Positions 8,505 to 17,332 of a stretch of DNA of 64,000 bases are shown here, piece after piece. Position 1 is the first letter of the stretch, and each line of letters begins with the position of its first letter. Made by a program: the position numbers and the translations under genes. The stretch is taken from assembly GCF_023715445.1 (NCBI RefSeq), contig NZ_JAMBOD010000004.1, positions 186,001-250,000 on the forward strand, in the 5' to 3' direction. This DNA comes from Fictibacillus nanhaiensis. GTDB lineage: Bacteria; Bacillota; Bacilli; Bacillales; Fictibacillaceae. The notes beneath the pieces are model-generated. The model was given only the letters and a program-made list of their open reading frames with translations, was not told where the DNA came from and searched no databases.

Positions 8505-8545
8505 CTAAAGATCCTCCTTTTCATCGTAAAAAAATAATACCAGGG

Positions 8546-8629
8546 CTAAGCACATAAATAGAAGTATCCAAAAAGGATTAATAGGAACCACAGTTCACCT
8601 TGCTGCATCTGATTTACTAAGTACTCCAT
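8546..8629 (-). CDS. Candidate 27-residue membrane peptide
   Basis: A short ORF, MEYLVNQMQQ then GELWFLLILFGYFYLCA, forms a single hydrophobic helix. AAGGA lies about 9 bases before the ATG. Single-helix peptides of this size are common in Bacillus, but nothing else confirms this one. Confidence 0.3.
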   Translation of the reverse strand: MEYLVNQMQQGELWFLLILFGYFYLCA

Positions 8630-8713
8630 TTTAATTATTTCCTTGTCTCTGCTAATCCTGTTCCATGCACTTACGATATAACATAATTTTACATTTTATT
8701 TATTATTAATAAA

Positions 8714-8743
8714 AGCAATAACTCCTGATTAGGAATTATTGCT
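8714..8743 (-). terminator. Terminator of the Gly/Phe-rich gene
   Basis: AGCAATAATTCC pairs with GGAGTTATTGCT and is followed on the minus strand by TTTATTAATAA, eight bases after the gene's stop. Confidence 0.8.
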
Positions 8744-8751
8744 TAGAAGAT

Positions 8752-9087
8752 TTACCACCAGAAACGTCTAAATCTGCGAATCCCAAAAAACGGGAAACCG
8801 AAAAGGCCGAAACCAGGAAAGAAAGGACTTGCAAAGAATGGAAAACCGAAACCGCCGCCAAAACCAAAAGCCCGCTCTGTTCTATTCTGAGTTTGCATGA
8901 CCATGTACATATTGTCGTTGTCATAGCTATGGATTTTGCCTTGATACACTCTTCCGTTCGCCATTTCCACCTCGCAATATTGTCCTACTCTTTGTTTGCA
9001 GATGTTCATCAAATCATGATAACCATCTTTCATGGGGTAATTCTCGTTGGGCATATGATACCCTGCGTTGTCTTTGCCGTATTGCAA
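8752..9087 (-). CDS. Sm-like protein with Gly/Phe-rich tail
   Basis: 111 residues from a TTG with AGGAGG 7 bases upstream; the ATG at 9114 lies before that ribosome site and is unlikely. Residues about 30-70 (RVGQYCEVEMANGRVYQGKIHSYDNDNMYMVM) resemble a small beta-barrel, Sm-like fold. The last 40 residues are almost only Gly, Phe, Pro and Arg (FGFGGGFGFPFF, FFGIRRFRRFWW). Such tails occur in Bacillus spore-coat and surface-associated small proteins. A spore or surface role is inference. Confidence 0.7.
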   Translation of the reverse strand: MQYGKDNAGYHMPNENYPMKDGYHDLMNICKQRVGQYCEVEMANGRVYQGKIHSYDNDNMYMVMQTQNRTERAFGFGGGFGFPFFASPFFPGFGLFGFPFFGIRRFRRFWW

Positions 9088-9231
9088 ATGAAAGCCTCCT
9101 AATAAATATTCCATATATCTTATTCATATTAAGACAACTTGTTACAGGGCCACGCACATTTAATTCGAACAGTGTATACATTATCCGCATATGTATATAT
9201 CTACAAAATGATTTTGTCGGGAGTGGGATAA

Positions 9232-10581
9232 GTGGGATCTAACAATACACGATTAACAGGAAGAGTAATCTTTAAAGGGGACCCCGGTTATAAGGAAGCA
9301 ATCAAGAACTGGAACCCTTATGTTGATACCTTTCCTCTTGTTTTCGTTTTTGCACAAAATGCATGTGATGTAAGTAATGCTATTAAATGGGCTCGAGAGA
9401 ATGATGTACCACTGCGTGTCAGAGGCGGCCGTCATGCCCTGGATAAGAATCTCTCGGTAGTGAAAGGCGGAATTGTTATAGATGTAAGTGACATGCAAAA
9501 AGTGCACTTAGATAAAAAGAAGGGAATTGCAACCGTTCAAACAGGGATCCATGTGGGTCCACTTGTAAAAGGATTAGCTCGAGAAGGTTTTATGGCACCG
9601 TTTGGAGACAGTCCAACCGTTGGAATCGGAGGAATTACGACTGGCGGTGGATTTGGAGTAATTTCACGGTCCATCGGTCTTATATCTGATAATCTTCTTG
9701 CACTAGAAACCGTGGATGCAAAAGGCAGGATCCTTAAAGCAAATTCAACTTGTAATGAAGACTTATTGTGGGCTTCTAGAGGAGGCGGCGGTGGTACTTT
9801 TGGATATAATACCGAATACACGTTTAAAGTTCATCGTGCTCCTGAAACAGCAACCGTCTTCAAAATCATTTGGCCATGGGAACAATTCGAAACGGTATTT
9901 AGAGCTTGGCAACAATGGGCCCCGTTTGTTGACGAACGATTAGGGTGCTTTTTTGAGGTTTTAAGCAGAGTAAATGGACTGTGTCATGCAGAAGGCCTTT
10001 TCTTTGGCTCCAAACCTGAACTGATTCGATTAATGGAACCTTTATTAAGTGCTGGAACCCCGTCATCTGTTGTTATAGAAACATTATTCTATCCAGATTG
10101 CATAGATTTCCTCGATCCTGATGAACCGATCCCTGGAAGATCTGACCAGAGTACTAAATTCACTTCGACATGGGCAACTAATCTTTGGCCGGAAAAACCG
10201 ATTTCAGTAATGAAACAATTTTTGGAAGAAACAACTGGAACAGAAGCTGGTTTCTTTTTTATCAATTGGGGCGGTGCCATTAGCAGATTACCGAAAGACA
10301 AAACAGCTTTCTTTTGGCGCAAACCATTGTTTTACTCGGAATTAAATGCTTCTTGGGTAGATAAATCAGAAGAAGCTAGTAATCTTGCATTAGTCGAAAG
10401 AACACGTCTGCTATTGAAACCATATGTAGTTGGCTCATATGTTAACGTTCCAGACGAAAATATCGAAAATTTTGGATCTGCCTATTGGGGCACAAACTTT
10501 GAAAGACTTCGTAGAGTAAAAGCAAAATATGATCCAGAAAATGTATTTAATCATCCACAGAGTGTTCCACCTTTATTTTAA
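9232..10581 (+). CDS. cotQ: FAD-linked oxidoreductase, CotQ/YvdP-like
   Basis: 449 residues, matching the length of B. subtilis YvdP (CotQ, a spore-coat protein) and its paralogue YgaK. The FAD_binding_4 domain has RVRGGRHALDKNLSVV near residue 65; the His is the likely covalent flavin site. GDSPTVGIGGITTGGGFGV and the Gly run in ASRGGGGGTFGYNTEY follow. The C-terminus, KAKYDPENVFNHPQSVPP, is the berberine-bridge type. The start is GTG with GGGAG nine bases upstream. The fold oxidises alcohols or sugars with oxygen; the substrate is unknown. YgaK-like is the alternative assignment. Confidence 0.85.
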   Translation: MGSNNTRLTGRVIFKGDPGYKEAIKNWNPYVDTFPLVFVFAQNACDVSNAIKWARENDVPLRVRGGRHALDKNLSVVKGGIVIDVSDMQKVHLDKKKGIATVQTGIHVGPLVKGLAREGFMAPFGDSPTVGIGGITTGGGFGVISRSIGLISDNLLALETVDAKGRILKANSTCNEDLLWASRGGGGGTFGYNTEYTFKVHRAPETATVFKIIWPWEQFETVFRAWQQWAPFVDERLGCFFEVLSRVNGLCHAEGLFFGSKPELIRLMEPLLSAGTPSSVVIETLFYPDCIDFLDPDEPIPGRSDQSTKFTSTWATNLWPEKPISVMKQFLEETTGTEAGFFFINWGGAISRLPKDKTAFFWRKPLFYSELNASWVDKSEEASNLALVERTRLLLKPYVVGSYVNVPDENIENFGSAYWGTNFERLRRVKAKYDPENVFNHPQSVPPLF

Positions 10582-10600
10582 ATAACTTTTTATATACTAA

Positions 10601-10628
10601 AAAGGACCCGAGCAAACTCAGGTCCTTT
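10601..10628. terminator. Shared terminator between convergent genes
   Basis: AAAGGACC pairs with GGTCCTTT. On the minus strand five T follow, so it mainly serves the gene at 10634; it may also stop the CotQ-like transcript. Confidence 0.75.
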
Positions 10629-10633
10629 GATTA

Positions 10634-11266
10634 TTAATAAAGTTTACTCTTATATCCTTCTAATAAATCTGCAGCTACTCTTTCTTCCGTCATCCCAGGT
10701 AAATTCACGTGTGCAGCCAGGATTTTTGCAGCATTCGGTAATTCATTATTTGCTGACCACGTTTCGGGTTCCCAAAGTCCTGAACGTTTGAACGCTTTTC
10801 CGCAATGTATGTAGCAATGCTCTACTTTTACAACAATCCCGAGCAGCGGTGCTTTTCCGTTAACAGCCATCTGCTCTAAAATCGCTTCGTCTCTTATAAT
10901 CATCGCATCTCCATTTATCCGCAATGTTTCTCCCATACCTGGTATGAGAAAGAGTAACCCCACTTTAGGATTTGTAAGAATGTTCAACATGGAGTCCACT
11001 CTTTTATTTCCCGGGCGGTCAGGAATAATAAGATGCTGATCATCGAGCACGTAGACAAAACCAGGTGCATCACCTCTAGGCGAACTGTCGCAGTTTCCGT
11101 CAGCATCTGAGGTAGCGAGAACTAGAAATGGTGACTTCGATATAAACTCTCTACAATGATCATCAAGCGTAGAAATCACCTTGTTTTGTCCTCTAAGACT
11201 GGGACTCCCTAACATATTTCTCAATTCTTCCTGGCTGGTTACGCGATCTTGAAATGTAATAGTCAT
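10634..11266 (-). CDS. Pyridoxamine-phosphate-oxidase-fold flavoprotein
   Basis: 210 residues. FLVLATSDADGNCDSSPRGDAPGFVYVLDD then LIIPDRPGNKRVDSMLNILTNPKVGLLFLIPGMGETLRINGDA is the split-barrel FMN-binding pattern of the PPOX superfamily, close to the MSMEG_1061 subgroup. The protein is probably cytosolic and binds FMN or F420-like flavin to reduce or detoxify small molecules; the substrate is unknown. It has its own terminator and no obvious operon partner. Confidence 0.85.
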   Translation of the reverse strand: MTITFQDRVTSQEELRNMLGSPSLRGQNKVISTLDDHCREFISKSPFLVLATSDADGNCDSSPRGDAPGFVYVLDDQHLIIPDRPGNKRVDSMLNILTNPKVGLLFLIPGMGETLRINGDAMIIRDEAILEQMAVNGKAPLLGIVVKVEHCYIHCGKAFKRSGLWEPETWSANNELPNAAKILAAHVNLPGMTEERVAADLLEGYKSKLY

Positions 11267-11396
11267 ATGTTTCTCCTCAATGTGATTTGGAAATTTACGA
11301 AACTTCTCTTCTTCACCATATATACAAATCAGTGAACGAGAGAATTATTGTTGAGATGAAAATGCCAAGTTCCTCAGGATGAGCAGCTGATCTTTT

Positions 11397-11664
11397 CTAC
11401 CTTCCCTTTTGCATAGCATTTGCAGCTAGATGGACATCTTCTTTTTTTACATAGATATCGTACTGAGTATTATCGTTATAGTAACTTACACCAAAGTTTT
11501 GTATAGGTGTTCTCACTTTATATTTAACGTCTCCAGCATTTAATTTAGAAGCAATATTAAAAAAACTCTCACGTCCAGTTTCGGTACCTATACTTATGGA
11601 TGAATGTTCCGATGATGATTCCTCCCAGCACAATACTTACAAAAAGCCAGCCGATACTTGGCAT
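11397..11664 (-). pseudogene. Small membrane protein with a frameshift
   Basis: The ATG at 11664 opens MPSIGWLFVSIVLGGIIIGT, a transmembrane helix, then basic residues, and stops at TGA (11569-11571). The remaining conserved-looking part (FFNIASKLNAGDVKYKVRTP to VKKEDVHLAANAM) lies one base out of frame. Removing one base between about 11570 and 11600 joins them into an 88-residue anchored protein. The soluble half resembles small Bacillus proteins of unknown role. Reading the second frame from its own TTG would only produce a false N-terminus. Confidence 0.7.
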
Positions 11665-11699
11665 AGGACGCCAGCACCTTTCATTTTAAAGTCAAACGA

Positions 11700-11942
11700 T
11701 CAGCCAAAAAGAACATCTAACACTGAACTCAACTGGCCTTTTTTTCCTTCTAAAACGTTCGGATTATAGACTTCTACATAACCGCAATTCATGCAAGAGA
11801 CAAACAGAAAATGATTATGCTGAATATCTAATAATTTACTTAATCCAGAGCCTGTCATTGCTAGCTCTTTTGTATTACAAGCAGTATGACTACACTTCTG
11901 GCACTTAAATTTACTTTTGATCGCATCTTCTACTCTGCTCAC
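11700..11942 (-). CDS. Zinc-ribbon protein (DUF2082)
   Basis: 80 residues, GTG start with AAAGGAGAGG upstream. Two cysteine pairs frame the fold: KCQKCSHTAC near residue 14 and SCMNCGYVEVYNP near residue 49. TKELAMTGSGLSKLLDIQHNHFLFVSC is characteristic of the family described as nucleic-acid-binding zinc ribbon (DUF2082). It probably binds one Zn2+ and possibly nucleic acid. It sits between a frameshifted small membrane gene and a two-gene membrane/GNAT operon. Confidence 0.85.
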   Translation of the reverse strand: MSRVEDAIKSKFKCQKCSHTACNTKELAMTGSGLSKLLDIQHNHFLFVSCMNCGYVEVYNPNVLEGKKGQLSSVLDVLFG

Positions 11943-11995
11943 TCGAATCCTCTCCTTTTAAAATAAATACGTTTTTCAATTCCATAAGTTCCCAT

Positions 11996-12721
11996 TTATT
12001 GAAGAACACTGCTTTCGTCATAAAGAGTTGAAGATCCCCGTTCTACTTTGTATGAAATAAACCACGGACCGCCTGTATCATCATCTTTCCACGTCTCGGT
12101 AAACGTCACGATGTATACTTCATCCCTAATCTCTTCAACACTCGTTTCTCGTGTAGCATTTCCAACCGTAATGACGCCTTCATCTTTCGGAAATTTATCG
12201 ATAATCGTTCCTTCACCTGACGTTACGAATTCAATAGCATCCTCAGCAGTAAACGGTGGTGGATCAGGAGATATGAAGCTGAGGACCGCCCAAACCACCG
12301 CAAAAATAGGAATAGGAGTTAACATGAGCATCTTTATTCGTTTTTCATTTCTTATACGATAGAAAATCCACATGTCGATGCAGGCATACAAGATCGCTGA
12401 ACCTACGCCAAACACTGCAAGGATTGGATCTCCGAGCATGATCAGACCAAAAACACCGTGAAGCAAAATGTATATCCAAGTGTTTATTTTGAACCATCTG
12501 TTCATAACAAACTCAATTAGGGCAGACACAAGATTCCCATAAACCAGTATAGTTACTCCCCCATACAATCCATATAACATGGTTGCAAATAAAAAAGCCT
12601 CTCCGTAGTCAGATGGACCGGCACCAATGTCGCTTAATGAAAGAAGTGCTAGAATCATTGCCAGAGTGACAGTGGTAACGAACGTCGCCGTAATTTTTCT
12701 TTGGAGAAAGTTTTCGTGCAA
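11996..12721 (-). CDS. Polytopic membrane protein with soluble C-terminal domain
   Basis: 241 residues, TTG start with AGGGG nine bases upstream. About five transmembrane segments lie before residue 155. A soluble domain of about 85 residues follows, with acidic stretches (TETWKDDDTGGPWFISYKVE), which reads as a beta-rich extracytoplasmic domain. No transporter or enzyme motif is visible. The upstream GNAT gene ends 15 bases before, so they form an operon. Function unknown. Confidence 0.7.
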   Translation of the reverse strand: MHENFLQRKITATFVTTVTLAMILALLSLSDIGAGPSDYGEAFLFATMLYGLYGGVTILVYGNLVSALIEFVMNRWFKINTWIYILLHGVFGLIMLGDPILAVFGVGSAILYACIDMWIFYRIRNEKRIKMLMLTPIPIFAVVWAVLSFISPDPPPFTAEDAIEFVTSGEGTIIDKFPKDEGVITVGNATRETSVEEIRDEVYIVTFTETWKDDDTGGPWFISYKVERGSSTLYDESSVLQ

Positions 12722-12736
12722 GAGCTGAACCCCTCT

Positions 12737-13186
12737 CTATTGATGTATTAACTCCCACTTCAGCATATCGCCGTCTTGTCCTGTTCTAGTCATGTCCAGC
12801 TTTTCTAACACTTTGACAGATGCGAGGTTGTCTTCTAAACATTCAGCGACAACTTTACGTACGAGATTTGTAGAAAACGCCCAATCTATAATTTCTTCCA
12901 CCGCTTCAGTAGCATAGCCTTTTCCTTGTGCAGACGGAATAATGCCATACTCAACTTCTACAGTAAGATTGACCGGTTTCCCTTTGAAACCAATGTCACC
13001 AATAATTTTTTCAGACGCCTTCTCCATAACAAACCAAACTCCCCACCCAAGCAGACTGGAATCGGCTTTTAAGTCTGCAAGATAACTCTTAATAAACCTA
13101 TGAATCTCGTAATCTTCTGGTGAAAGCTTCTCTACAAGATGGTGTTCAACAGGAACGATAATAAGTCTTTCCGTATCAAGTTTCAT
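12737..13186 (-). CDS. GNAT N-acetyltransferase
   Basis: 149 residues from MKLDTERLIIVPV, with GGAGAGGG upstream; a TTG 21 bases earlier lies in that ribosome site and is less likely. The family pattern is MKLDTERLIIVPV at the start, VEYGIIPSAQGKGYATEAVEEIIDWAF with the acetyl-CoA loop QGKGYATEA, and ASVKVLEKLDMTR near the end. It belongs with the RimJ/RimL-type acetyltransferases. It is the first gene of a two-gene unit with the membrane protein at 11996. The substrate is unknown. Confidence 0.85.
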   Translation of the reverse strand: MKLDTERLIIVPVEHHLVEKLSPEDYEIHRFIKSYLADLKADSSLLGWGVWFVMEKASEKIIGDIGFKGKPVNLTVEVEYGIIPSAQGKGYATEAVEEIIDWAFSTNLVRKVVAECLEDNLASVKVLEKLDMTRTGQDGDMLKWELIHQ

Positions 13187-13350
13187 AGTCAGAATGTCCC
13201 TCTCCAATTGTTCTTAACCCAATCATAGGGTTATGGAAAAATTTAGTCAATGCATGAAAATACCCCCATAAAAGAGCTTCTCATTATAAATAGTGTATTG
13301 AGTACATAAAAAGTTAGACTTACGAATGAACTGCTGTAAGGAGGCAAAAG

Positions 13351-13668
13351 ATGGAGCCGTATGTAAAAGATGCTCTGCTTGAATGGAAAGAAGAGATTGA
13401 AAACCAGAAGAAAGAAATCGATGAAGAGTACGAAAAAGTGAAGACAGAACTTCAACTTTATTCTTATAAATTCGGGATCACGAAACAAGTTATTCAATCC
13501 ACCATCAACGAGGAAATGATCAAAAATATTAAAAAGACGTATCAGCAGCCGTTTGAAGAAAAATACAACGAGCTAAAAGAACAGTTGAAGAGGCTTGAGC
13601 AAAAGCGGAGTGTGTTCAACATGTTTGTTGAAAAGATTGAGATTGCAAGTGTAAAAGATTCAAATTAA
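13351..13668 (+). CDS. Coiled-coil hypothetical protein
   Basis: 105 residues with a strong site (AAGGAGG, 6-7 bases before ATG). It is dominated by charged heptad-like segments (LLEWKEEIENQKKEIDEEYEKVKTEL and KYNELKEQLKRLEQKRSVF), so it should form a helical hairpin or dimeric coiled coil. It has no membrane segment or catalytic motif and is followed by a strong terminator. I do not recognise the family. Confidence 0.75.
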   Translation: MEPYVKDALLEWKEEIENQKKEIDEEYEKVKTELQLYSYKFGITKQVIQSTINEEMIKNIKKTYQQPFEEKYNELKEQLKRLEQKRSVFNMFVEKIEIASVKDSN

Positions 13669-13671
13669 AAA

Positions 13672-13706
13672 AGATAGCTTGGAGTAAATCCCAAGCTATC
13701 TTTTTT
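13672..13706 (+). terminator. Terminator of the coiled-coil gene
   Basis: AGATAGCTTGG pairs perfectly with CCAAGCTATCT, followed by TTTTTTA. Confidence 0.9.
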
Positions 13707-13825
13707 ATGCCTGATTCCGTAATAATCATAGTTCCTCCATTTTTACTCTTTAATTGTTTCTACTGTTTTAATGAAAATACCTGATTTCATTAAAAAACGA
13801 CCCTTCCAAAGAAGAATCGCATCCG

Positions 13826-14200
13826 TTAGTTAACTATTTTATTAAAACCCCATACCAAAATCAAAAGCCATATTATTATGATGGTAGAACCGGTGAGCCA
13901 ATTCTTTGGTTTCTCTTTTTGCATCATCACTTCAGCCATTCTCTCGCAATCGGAAATTACACGTTTAGGTATCATCTTCAATGCAAGTTTAATACCTAAT
14001 GGAACGATTATAACATCGTCAATATAACCTAGAATCGGTATAAAGTCTGGAATTAAATCAATCGGACTGAATGCATATGCTACAACACTAGCTGTAAAAA
14101 CCTTAGTAAACCAGAATACTCTTTTATCTTTGTACGCAAAGTAAAGTACAAAAACATGCTTCTTTAATTTCTTAGCCCAGGCTTTTATTTTAGTCAGCAT
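13826..14200 (-). CDS. YkvA-family membrane protein (DUF1232)
   Basis: 124 residues. FSPIDLIPDFIPILGYIDDVIIVPLGIKLALKMIP is the diagnostic DUF1232 motif, and a C-terminal transmembrane segment (WLTGSTIIIIWLLILVWGF) anchors the protein. The biochemical role of the family is not established. AAGGAG lies five bases before the ATG. It follows the disrupted ATPase gene by 13 bases, so the two were one operon. Confidence 0.85.
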   Translation of the reverse strand: MLTKIKAWAKKLKKHVFVLYFAYKDKRVFWFTKVFTASVVAYAFSPIDLIPDFIPILGYIDDVIIVPLGIKLALKMIPKRVISDCERMAEVMMQKEKPKNWLTGSTIIIIWLLILVWGFNKIVN

Positions 14201-14213
14201 GTAATCTCCTTAC

Positions 14214-14971
14214 TTATTGAAATAAATGATGTAATAATCGGTCTTTATCTTCAAAAAACTGTTTCATGATTGAATAATGGTTAGTTTCTTCTAATGTTGA
14301 TTCTCGCATACCGCCTTCTGTTAACTCAATAATTTTAGCTTTTGGATATGCCATTATGATTGGTGAATGGGTAGAAATAATAAACTGTGATCCCTTCCGA
14401 ACAAGATCATTTATTCTTGCTAACATCGACATTTGTCTCAGCGGCGACAAAGCCGCTTCTGGCTCATCTAGTATGTATAAGCCATTCCCTTGAAACCGTT
14501 CAATAAACGCAGCAAAAAAAGACTCTCCATGAGATTGTTCGTGAAGTGATTTCCCTCCATAGGATTCGATAATTTTTCGACTGGATCCTGGCTCCATATC
14601 TAAATCTTCTATATTCGTTGCAACATTATAAAAAGATTCTGCTCTAAAGAAAAAGTGATCCTTGGCTCTGTTTACCCCCCTCATTAAACGAATATATTCG
14701 TCTAAATTTAAGTGGGAATCATAACTAGAAAAATTAAAGTTTAACGTTCCTCCTTCTGGATTAAATCCTAAAGCAATAGCAATACCTTCAAGTAAAGTTG
14801 ACTTCCCCATCCCATTTTCCCCAATGATATACGTAACATTTGGATGGAATCTTAATTCTGAAAATTACGAATGACTGGAAGATTGAGAGGGAAACGATCA
14901 TAAGAAGAAATTTGATCTCTTTTGAGGGAGATTCCCCTAATATATTGATTATCTCGATTTAACTTTGCCAA
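14214..14971 (-). pseudogene. ABC/AAA-type ATPase with a one-base frameshift
   Basis: A TTG at 14971 (GGGGAG 11 bases upstream) opens a frame through ISLKRDQISSYDRFPLNLPV and stops after IRNFQN. One base out of frame the protein continues ELRFHPNVTYIIGENGMGKS, which contains Walker A, then STLLEGIAIALGFNPEGG, the signature region, GLYILDEPEAALSPL (Walker B and D-loop) and IISTHSPIIMAYP. Adding one T to a TTTT run near 14864 restores about 252 residues. The family comprises stand-alone predicted ATPases of uncertain role. An internal ATG at 14810 would give a protein without Walker A. Confidence 0.85.
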
Positions 14972-15087
14972 TTATGTATTCACTCCCCTTTTTTATCTTC
15001 CATAACATTCATATCATATTCTAATCATAACTACATTCACTAAAATATAAAAATAGTTTATTTTTTTATAGAATAATAGATTTTACG

Positions 15088-15215
15088 GTATGTGTTCTTA
15101 TATTTTGTTACACGTTCGCTCAAGATTACTGGGTTTTCGCTCAGAATAGCCGGGTTTCGCTCAACACTGTTGAGTTACGCTCAAACTTGTCCTAGTTTCG
15201 CTCAAAAAAGCTGAA
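15088..15215. repeat. Left short-repeat array beside the ABC exporter
   Basis: Five copies of a CGCTCA core (roughly TTTCGCTCAAA) start at 15117, 15138, 15158, 15178 and 15199, that is every 20-21 bases. The 5' edge (TATGTGTTCTTATATTTTGT and on to the first core) recurs in the array to the right of the gene. Spacer sequences differ. Confidence 0.8.
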
Positions 15216-15239
15216 GTGGACTTACCAGTTACGATAAAA

Positions 15240-15279
15240 AAGGGCTCACCCTAATATATAAGGTGGCCGATTTCAGTTC
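15240..15279 (+). terminator. Terminator-like hairpin
   Basis: AAGGGCTCACC...GGTGGCCGATTT is an imperfect hairpin whose loop region and right arm recur downstream of the exporter at about 17333-17365. It may be part of the flanking repeat. The transcript it would stop is unclear. Confidence 0.45.
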
Positions 15280-15440
15280 ATACACGTTTTATTATGGGAA
15301 AAGTGACAAATAATTATAAGGTGTTGGATTAATAAGGATTGAGTTTTGAAGTACGTATTCATTTATTTTAAAAAATATTAGTTCTTTTCCTTATATAATC
15401 ATCTACAATGGAAATATCAACGAATAAGGAGGCAATACAC

Positions 15441-15494
15441 ATGAGAAAAATGACGAATCAAACCATGCAAACATATAAGGGTGGAACCGAGTAA
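15441..15494 (+). CDS. Candidate 17-residue leader peptide of the ABC exporter
   Basis: MRKMTNQTMQTYKGGTE, with AAGGAGG 9 bases before the ATG, a better site than that of many real genes. Its last third overlaps the left arm of an 11-base-pair stem whose right arm lies about 30 bases before the exporter start. This arrangement is known from translational and transcriptional attenuation of antibiotic-resistance ABC genes. Function here is inference. Confidence 0.5.
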   Translation: MRKMTNQTMQTYKGGTE

Positions 15495-15551
15495 CGAAGA
15501 AATTCGCCGCTTATCGTTTGGATTCTCTTAACGGTGAAATCCCTTATATGT
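15471..15551 (+). promoter_or_regulatory. Long-range stem in the exporter leader
   Basis: ACATATAAGGG (15471-15481) is a perfect complement of CCCTTATATGT (15541-15551). The CCCTT arm could instead pair with the exporter ribosome site AAAGGGG (15571-15577). A ribosome in the leader ORF would cover the left arm, so two exclusive structures are possible. No T-run follows, so translational control is more likely than termination. Confidence 0.5.
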
Positions 15552-15583
15552 GTTTATTTAAATAACACACAAAGGGGTAAATC

Positions 15584-17326
15584 ATGCGTTTTCCAGTTAA
15601 AAAATTTTTCTCCTATTACAAACCGTATCTAAAGTTGTTTCTTTTCGTATTATTCTGTGCCTTACTTGTATCTGCTGTGACTCTTATGTTTCCACTGCTC
15701 GTCCGGTACATTACGAAAAATGTGCTCGAAGGTGACCTGTCCAATGCGCTTACGGATGTGTACTGGGTTGGGGGGCTGATGCTTGTATTAACAGCCATCC
15801 AGAATATAGCAAACTACTTTCTGGACTACAAAGGGCATGAAGTCGGAGCGCGTATGGAAAGGGATTTGCGAAGCGAGCTATTCGCTCATATGCAAAAGCT
15901 TTCCTTTAGCTTTTACGATAAAGAAAAGACAGGTCAGCTTATGTCACGGGTTACGACCGACCTTCTCATGCTTGCTGAGCTGTATCATCATGGACCAGAA
16001 GACTATGTCAAATATTTGATCCGATTTATCGGCGCGTTTGTTATATTGTTCTTTATTAACGCACCATTAACGATCGCCGTTTTTTGTTTCATGCCTTTTT
16101 TAGGTGCGTGCGCGCTGTACTTTAATAAAAGGCTAAACCAGTCATTAAGAGACAACAAAGAACGAATCGCAGACGTAAATGCACAAGTAGAGGATAGTCT
16201 GTCAGGAATTCGTGTCGTAAAATCATTTGCTAACGAATACCTGGAAATTAAGAAGTTTAACAGGGAGAATAATCGTTTCCTGGGTAGCCGAAAGAATACG
16301 TATAGAGTAGAGGCGTACTTTTACAATGGTATGGAAACGTTTATTCAATTAATCACAATCGCTGTCGTCATATTTGGAAGTGCCAGTATTGTCGGGCAAA
16401 CGCTAGACTTAGCAGATTTGATCACTTTCTTGCTGTATATCAACTTTATGATCGAGCCCATACAAAAACTGACTCATATGACAACACAGTTTCAAGAAGG
16501 AGTTACCGGTTTTCAGCGGTTTATGGAAATTATGAATCTGAAGCCCGCCATTGAAAACAAAGCAGACGCTGTTATACTGTCAGACGTTCGTGGTGAAGTG
16601 GAGTTTGATAATGTGTCCTTCCGTTATGAAGACCATACGGAATATGTCCTAAAGGGCTTATCCTTGCATGTAAATCCAGGTGAGTACATTGCTTTGGTTG
16701 GTCCATCTGGTGCAGGCAAAACGACTTTATGCTCACTCATCCCCCGTTTTTATGATGTGACATGCGGGAATGTTCGATTAGACGGAAAAGACGTCCGTGA
16801 TATCGACCTTTTGTCATTAAGAAAAACAATCGGGATCGTACAGCAAGATATTTACCTTTTTGCAGGAACAGTTATGGAGAACATTCGCTATGGAAATCCA
16901 GAAGCGAACGACGAAGAAGTTATTGCGGCTGCCAAGCATGCAAATGCCCATGAATTTATCATGAGTTTGCCAAACGGCTATCATTCTGAAATCGGCCAAA
17001 GAGGGGTTAAACTGTCTGGCGGCCAAAAACAGCGGTTAAGTATCGCACGCGTTTTCTTAAAGGATCCGCCCGTTCTTATTTTAGATGAGGCGACGAGTGC
17101 ACTTGATAACGAAAGTGAAAGCATCATTAAAGAATCACTGGAATCGTTAGCAAAAGGACGGACAACAATCGTCATCGCCCATCGCCTTTCCACTATCCGC
17201 AACGCTGAACGGATTATCGTATTAACAGAGAACGGAATTGCCGAACAAGGCACCCACGATATGCTTCTTGAACACGATGGAGTATATGCTCACCTGTATT
17301 CCAAACAATTTGAATTACAAGCATAA
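15584..17326 (+). CDS. MsbA/LmrA-type ABC exporter, fused permease and ATPase
   Basis: 580 residues, a half-transporter that should work as a homodimer. About six transmembrane helices occupy residues 15-300. The ATPase domain has Walker A GPSGAGKTT at 373-381, Q-loop at 420, signature LSGGQ at 477-481, Walker B VLILDEATSALD at 497-508 and His533 in AHRLST. YHHGPEDYVKYLIRFIG in the permease part resembles the YwjA-type group of Bacillus exporters. Likely substrates are lipids or hydrophobic drugs. The leader ORF and stem upstream suggest induced expression. It stands alone between two repeat arrays. Confidence 0.9.
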   Translation: MRFPVKKFFSYYKPYLKLFLFVLFCALLVSAVTLMFPLLVRYITKNVLEGDLSNALTDVYWVGGLMLVLTAIQNIANYFLDYKGHEVGARMERDLRSELFAHMQKLSFSFYDKEKTGQLMSRVTTDLLMLAELYHHGPEDYVKYLIRFIGAFVILFFINAPLTIAVFCFMPFLGACALYFNKRLNQSLRDNKERIADVNAQVEDSLSGIRVVKSFANEYLEIKKFNRENNRFLGSRKNTYRVEAYFYNGMETFIQLITIAVVIFGSASIVGQTLDLADLITFLLYINFMIEPIQKLTHMTTQFQEGVTGFQRFMEIMNLKPAIENKADAVILSDVRGEVEFDNVSFRYEDHTEYVLKGLSLHVNPGEYIALVGPSGAGKTTLCSLIPRFYDVTCGNVRLDGKDVRDIDLLSLRKTIGIVQQDIYLFAGTVMENIRYGNPEANDEEVIAAAKHANAHEFIMSLPNGYHSEIGQRGVKLSGGQKQRLSIARVFLKDPPVLILDEATSALDNESESIIKESLESLAKGRTTIVIAHRLSTIRNAERIIVLTENGIAEQGTHDMLLEHDGVYAHLYSKQFELQA

Positions 17327-17332
17327 CATAAC

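Noticed and set aside
9537-9821. 94-codon ORF opposite the CotQ-like gene
   Set aside because: It is antisense to a well-supported gene, Pro/Ser-rich from Gly-rich codons, without a start signal.
15471-15500. T-box-like AAGGGTGGAACCGAG before the ABC exporter
   Set aside because: It resembles the T-box antiterminator but there is no Stem I with specifier loop, no matching antiterminator 3' side and no T-run terminator; the gene is not related to amino acid charging.
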